NCBI GenBank assembly: GCA_018820005.1
Contig: JAHJOS010000659.1
Location: 1 to 38,994 of the forward strand
Length of the DNA stretch: 38,994 bases
Direction: 5' to 3'
Source of the DNA: Alphaproteobacteria bacterium
GTDB lineage: Bacteria; Pseudomonadota; Alphaproteobacteria; Rhizobiales; Devosiaceae
The notes beneath the pieces were generated by a model, which worked only from the letters and a program-made list of their open reading frames with translations, was not told the DNA's origin and did not search any database. Made by a program: the position numbers and the translations under genes. Below, piece after piece: positions 36,192 to 38,994 of this stretch. Numbering within the stretch: the stretch's first letter is position 1; each line of letters starts with the position of its first letter.

Positions 36192-37424
36192 TCACTTGCC
36201 TTCCCAGTATTGCGGGAAGTCGAACTCGGCCACCAGATTGTGCAGGCGGTTCGGGAACCCGGCAAAGTTGGAGTCCATGTTCAGGCTGCCGGTATAAATG
36301 TCGCGGGTCAGCGAGACAAAGAAGTTTTCGCCAAGGTTGGCGATTTGCAGCGACATACCGTCGAACATTATCGCCTTGCCGGTGTCGCCGACCGGCATCA
36401 GCGGCATGGTGTCCACTTTTCCGCCGTCCGGCAGATCGCCCTTGGTGTAGGTCTGCGCGCCGCTCAGTCTGGCAACCGGGATGATATGCGGCGACCGGCT
36501 GTTGCTGGTCAGGAACAGCGTGTCTTCGCCGTCCAATTTGTAGCTCAGCATGTCCAGCGGCTGGCCATTGCCGTAGTCCATGATCGTGCGCGCCGAGATC
36601 TTGGCGCCGTCCACGATCTCGTCAAGGTCGATCAACACGATCGGACTGCAGGTATAGGCAGCCACAAGCGTCGGTTTCCCGTCAACCTGCTGAATGGACA
36701 TCGCCCGGATCGGGGCGCGGGTTTCGAACTGATCGTGCGAGATATGGTACATCTCGACATTTGCGGCCGACTGATCCTCTGTGAAAGGGTAAGGCATGCG
36801 ACGCAGGGTCGACAGGAAGTTGTCAAAGGCCACGCCCGAAACGAACAGCTCGCCCTCGTGGTATTCCATGTCCATGATCGCCAGCGAACTCAGCGTGATG
36901 TTGCCCTTTGCCTCGTCACGCACGAGCGGTGGCATCTGGCCAAGGCCTCGCGGGCGAAAGGTGGTTTCCTGATCGGGAAAGTGGTCCAGCATCTGCTTGT
37001 GCGACGGCAAGGCAGCCAGATCGACGATGTCGATGCTGCCGGACTGGGACACCCGAACAATCGCCGGTGCGGATTCGAAATTGCCGATCCGGGTGACCGA
37101 AATGTAAATCTCGGCGCTGATTGGATGCACGGCCATGTCGTTGATCGCCAGCGCGCTGGACGGAATGCCTAGGGCATCGGCGATCTTCACGTCGATATCA
37201 CCGATATTCACCGGTGCGATCTGCGCCGGTGCGGCGGCGACCTTCATCTCGAAGGCAAAGATGGCACCGGAGTAGTTATCGCCGACAAACAAGGTACCGT
37301 CGTCCGCAAATTCCAGCGCTCCAGCAAATCTCAGGTCTGTTTCGGCGGACTGCGCGGTTGTTGCCGCACCGAGCGGAAGGGTCGCCGCAACAGCGGCCAA
37401 CACGGTTGTTCTAAGGGATCTCAT
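36192..37424 (-). CDS. Exported protein of unknown function, probable beta-propeller
   Basis: MRSLRTTVLAAVAATLPLGAATTAQSAETD signal peptide; repeated strands such as FADDGTLFVGDNYSGAIFAFEM, AINDMAVHPISAEIYISVTR, IVLIDLDEIVDGAKI, DTLFLTSNSRSPHIIPVARL. Confidence 0.7.
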   Translation of the reverse strand: MRSLRTTVLAAVAATLPLGAATTAQSAETDLRFAGALEFADDGTLFVGDNYSGAIFAFEMKVAAAPAQIAPVNIGDIDVKIADALGIPSSALAINDMAVHPISAEIYISVTRIGNFESAPAIVRVSQSGSIDIVDLAALPSHKQMLDHFPDQETTFRPRGLGQMPPLVRDEAKGNITLSSLAIMDMEYHEGELFVSGVAFDNFLSTLRRMPYPFTEDQSAANVEMYHISHDQFETRAPIRAMSIQQVDGKPTLVAAYTCSPIVLIDLDEIVDGAKISARTIMDYGNGQPLDMLSYKLDGEDTLFLTSNSRSPHIIPVARLSGAQTYTKGDLPDGGKVDTMPLMPVGDTGKAIMFDGMSLQIANLGENFFVSLTRDIYTGSLNMDSNFAGFPNRLHNLVAEFDFPQYWEGK

Positions 37425-37490
37425 ATCTGGGTTCCTCGGGTTTAAAGCGTCCATACATCCAGATTAGCCCTAGGGGTATAATTCATCTAT

Positions 37491-37507
37491 TGTGCGTTTT
37501 CAGCACA
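37491..37507. promoter_or_regulatory. LysR box-like inverted repeat TGTGC-N7-GCACA
   Basis: Perfect 5-bp arms upstream of the divergent lysR-type gene. Confidence 0.4.
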
Positions 37508-37529
37508 CACTGATTGGGCAGGCAGAACA

Positions 37530-38414
37530 ATGATCGATCACCTCAAGCAGATGGCCGTCTTCGCACGCGTGGTTGACGAAGGGTCGTTTCGCGCAGCGGC
37601 CAAAGTCTTTGGTTTGTCCCCGTCTAGGGTCAGCAATATGGTCTCGGAACTTGAACACTTTCTTGGCACCACGCTTTTGTACCGCACGACCCGCATGATC
37701 GCCCTGACCAACGAGGGCCGGATGTTCTATGGCCGCGTGGTCGACATGCTGAGGAGCGCCGAAAGCGGCCTGAACGAATTGAACGCCCTGTCGCTTGATT
37801 CCGTCGGGGCGTTGCGCATTTCCTTGCCTGCCTTTCTTGCTGGCGGGCCTTTGACCACGGCGGTCGCCTCGTTCGCCAAGCTACACCCAAACGTCGCCTT
37901 TTCGATCGTCTACAGTGACAATCGTTTTGGACTGGTCGAGGATGGGTTTGACATAAATGTCCGCGTTGGCTGGCTTGACGACAGTTCGATGATGTCGCGC
38001 AAACTGGCGGACGGGGAACGCGTGCTTGTCGCGGGCACCGGATATGCTGCCAAAAGACCGGGGCCGCAGCATCTCAAGGACCTTGAGGATTGGGACTGGA
38101 TCCACTACAAAAACCGGTCCGATACGGTGACCTCCACCGGCCCAAGCGGCACGCAAGAATGCATTGCGGGATATTCCCGGATCGAGGTCGACAGCATCGA
38201 CGCGTTGTATCACCTTGCGATTCAGGATGCGGGCGCAACGATCCTGCCATCGTTCCTGGCAAAGCGGGGTGAAGAGGCTGGCAAACTGGTCCGCCTGTTG
38301 CCCGACTGGACACTGCGCCCGCTTGGGATCTATGCTGTCTGGCCCGACAAATCCCGACGCGAGAGCCTGACGCTGTTGTTCGTCAGATATCTGGCCGAAC
38401 AGGACCTGTGCTAA
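37530..38414 (+). CDS. LysR family transcriptional regulator
   Basis: MIDHLKQMAVFARVVDEGSFRAAAKVFGLSPSRVSNMVSELEHFLGTTLLYRTTRMIALTNEGRMFYGRVVDML. Confidence 0.95.
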   Translation: MIDHLKQMAVFARVVDEGSFRAAAKVFGLSPSRVSNMVSELEHFLGTTLLYRTTRMIALTNEGRMFYGRVVDMLRSAESGLNELNALSLDSVGALRISLPAFLAGGPLTTAVASFAKLHPNVAFSIVYSDNRFGLVEDGFDINVRVGWLDDSSMMSRKLADGERVLVAGTGYAAKRPGPQHLKDLEDWDWIHYKNRSDTVTSTGPSGTQECIAGYSRIEVDSIDALYHLAIQDAGATILPSFLAKRGEEAGKLVRLLPDWTLRPLGIYAVWPDKSRRESLTLLFVRYLAEQDLC

Positions 38415-38435
38415 GAAGGCGAAATGTCGGATCAA

Positions 38436-38544
38436 GGGCCGACCAGGTCAAAGCTTGCCGCTGTTCGCCCATGCGTTGCTCGTCGCGCGCCTTCATCATC
38501 TCGCTGACCAAGGAGACAGACGTGGTGAAGCCGACCGCCATACG
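38436..38544 (-). pseudogene. Fragment resembling IstB (IS21 helper ATPase)
   Basis: Reverse strand reads MAVGFTTSVSLVSEMMKARDEQRMGEQRQALTW, similar to the internal IstB segment VGFTTAxxLVxELxEARDE. Confidence 0.45.
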
Positions 38545-38585
38545 TTCCATTGAGAGCTGACCGGCGTTTCCACCGAGAACTGACC
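38545..38585. repeat. Two 18-bp imperfect direct repeats of IS21-terminal type
   Basis: TTCCATTGAGAGCTGACC (38545-38562) and TTCCACCGAGAACTGACC (38568-38585), 15 of 18 identical. Confidence 0.6.
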
Positions 38586-38594
38586 CGCCTTTGG

Positions 38595-38994
38595 CTAGAC
38601 GAGTGCCAGGATATCGACCATCTCTCGATCGCCACCCGGCTTCTTGAGCAGGTATTGCTGCAAGGTCCGGAATGCATCGGGAAGCTCAATGAACGGTGCG
38701 CCGTTACGAAGAGCACCAGGCTTACGCTGCACCACCGCCAGATAGTGACGCCAGTCGTAGATGGTCTGACCCGGCCGATCATGGGACCGATCTATGACGC
38801 GGCGGTGCTCGCAAACGATCTGGCCTTCTGCGGCGACCACGACACGATCCGGATAGACCCGGAGGCTCACCGGTCGATTGGCGAAGGATGCCGGAACGCT
38901 GTAGCGATTGCGCTCCAGATGCACGAGGCAGGTGGGCGTGACCCGCTTCGTATATTCGACGAACCCGTCGAACGGCCTGGAGAGCGCCATGAGA
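38595..38994 (-). pseudogene. istA: IS21-family transposase IstA, C-terminal region; runs off the window and appears truncated at its 3' end
   Basis: VTPTCLVHLERNRYSVPASFANRPVSLRVYPDRVVVAAEGQIVCEHRRVIDRSHDRPGQTIYDWRHYLAVVQRKPGALRNGAPFIELP; ends abruptly at DILALV*. Confidence 0.82.

Noticed and set aside
35814-37172. 452-aa plus-strand ORF
   Set aside because: Antisense to the propeller gene and IS66 end; low-complexity RQ/H-rich composition typical of shadow ORFs in GC-rich DNA.
38432-38782. 116-aa minus-strand ORF
   Set aside because: Overlaps IstA in another frame and has no recognisable family; only its downstream part coincides with the IS remnant.
1-38994. CRISPR arrays, tRNA and rRNA genes
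   Set aside because: No regularly spaced repeats and no tRNA/rRNA-like sequence noticed by eye; tRNAscan-SE and a CRISPR finder would settle this.

Overview
This 39 kb window looks like an alphaproteobacterial accessory catabolic island, apparently Rhizobiales/Rhodobacterales-like by protein style. It is bordered by IS debris: an IS3-family OrfB C-terminus at the left edge and a degraded IS21 (istA plus an istB-like fragment) at the right edge. Three transport and catabolism modules are visible. (A) 0.5-9.8 kb: a four-carbon acid-sugar module with OtnK/OtnC-type kinase and aldolase/decarboxylase, an isopropylmalate-DH-family dehydrogenase, a metallo-beta-lactamase (MBL) fold lactonase, a TRAP transporter, a Gfo/Idh/MocA oxidoreductase and a GntR regulator. 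(B) 10.0-22.8 kb: a long minus-strand sugar/sugar-acid operon with an APH-fold kinase, an enolase paralogue with altered active-site positions, an FAH-family hydrolase, three SDRs, an IlvD/Edd dehydratase and a sugar ABC transporter. It is read away from a divergent LacI regulator with a clear operator. (C) 23.5-31.9 kb: SDR, GST, aldehyde dehydrogenase, a TRAP transporter, a GntR regulator with repeated GGGATCCC operators, and a tandem OsmC-domain protein. At the right, a complete IS66-family element (32905-35886) carries a VOC/glyoxalase passenger gene. It has an exact 8-bp target duplication (GAATAGAC), and its in silico excision restores one continuous reading frame for a 364-aa exported protein. 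All functional names come from reading motifs and recalled family patterns; no searches were run.
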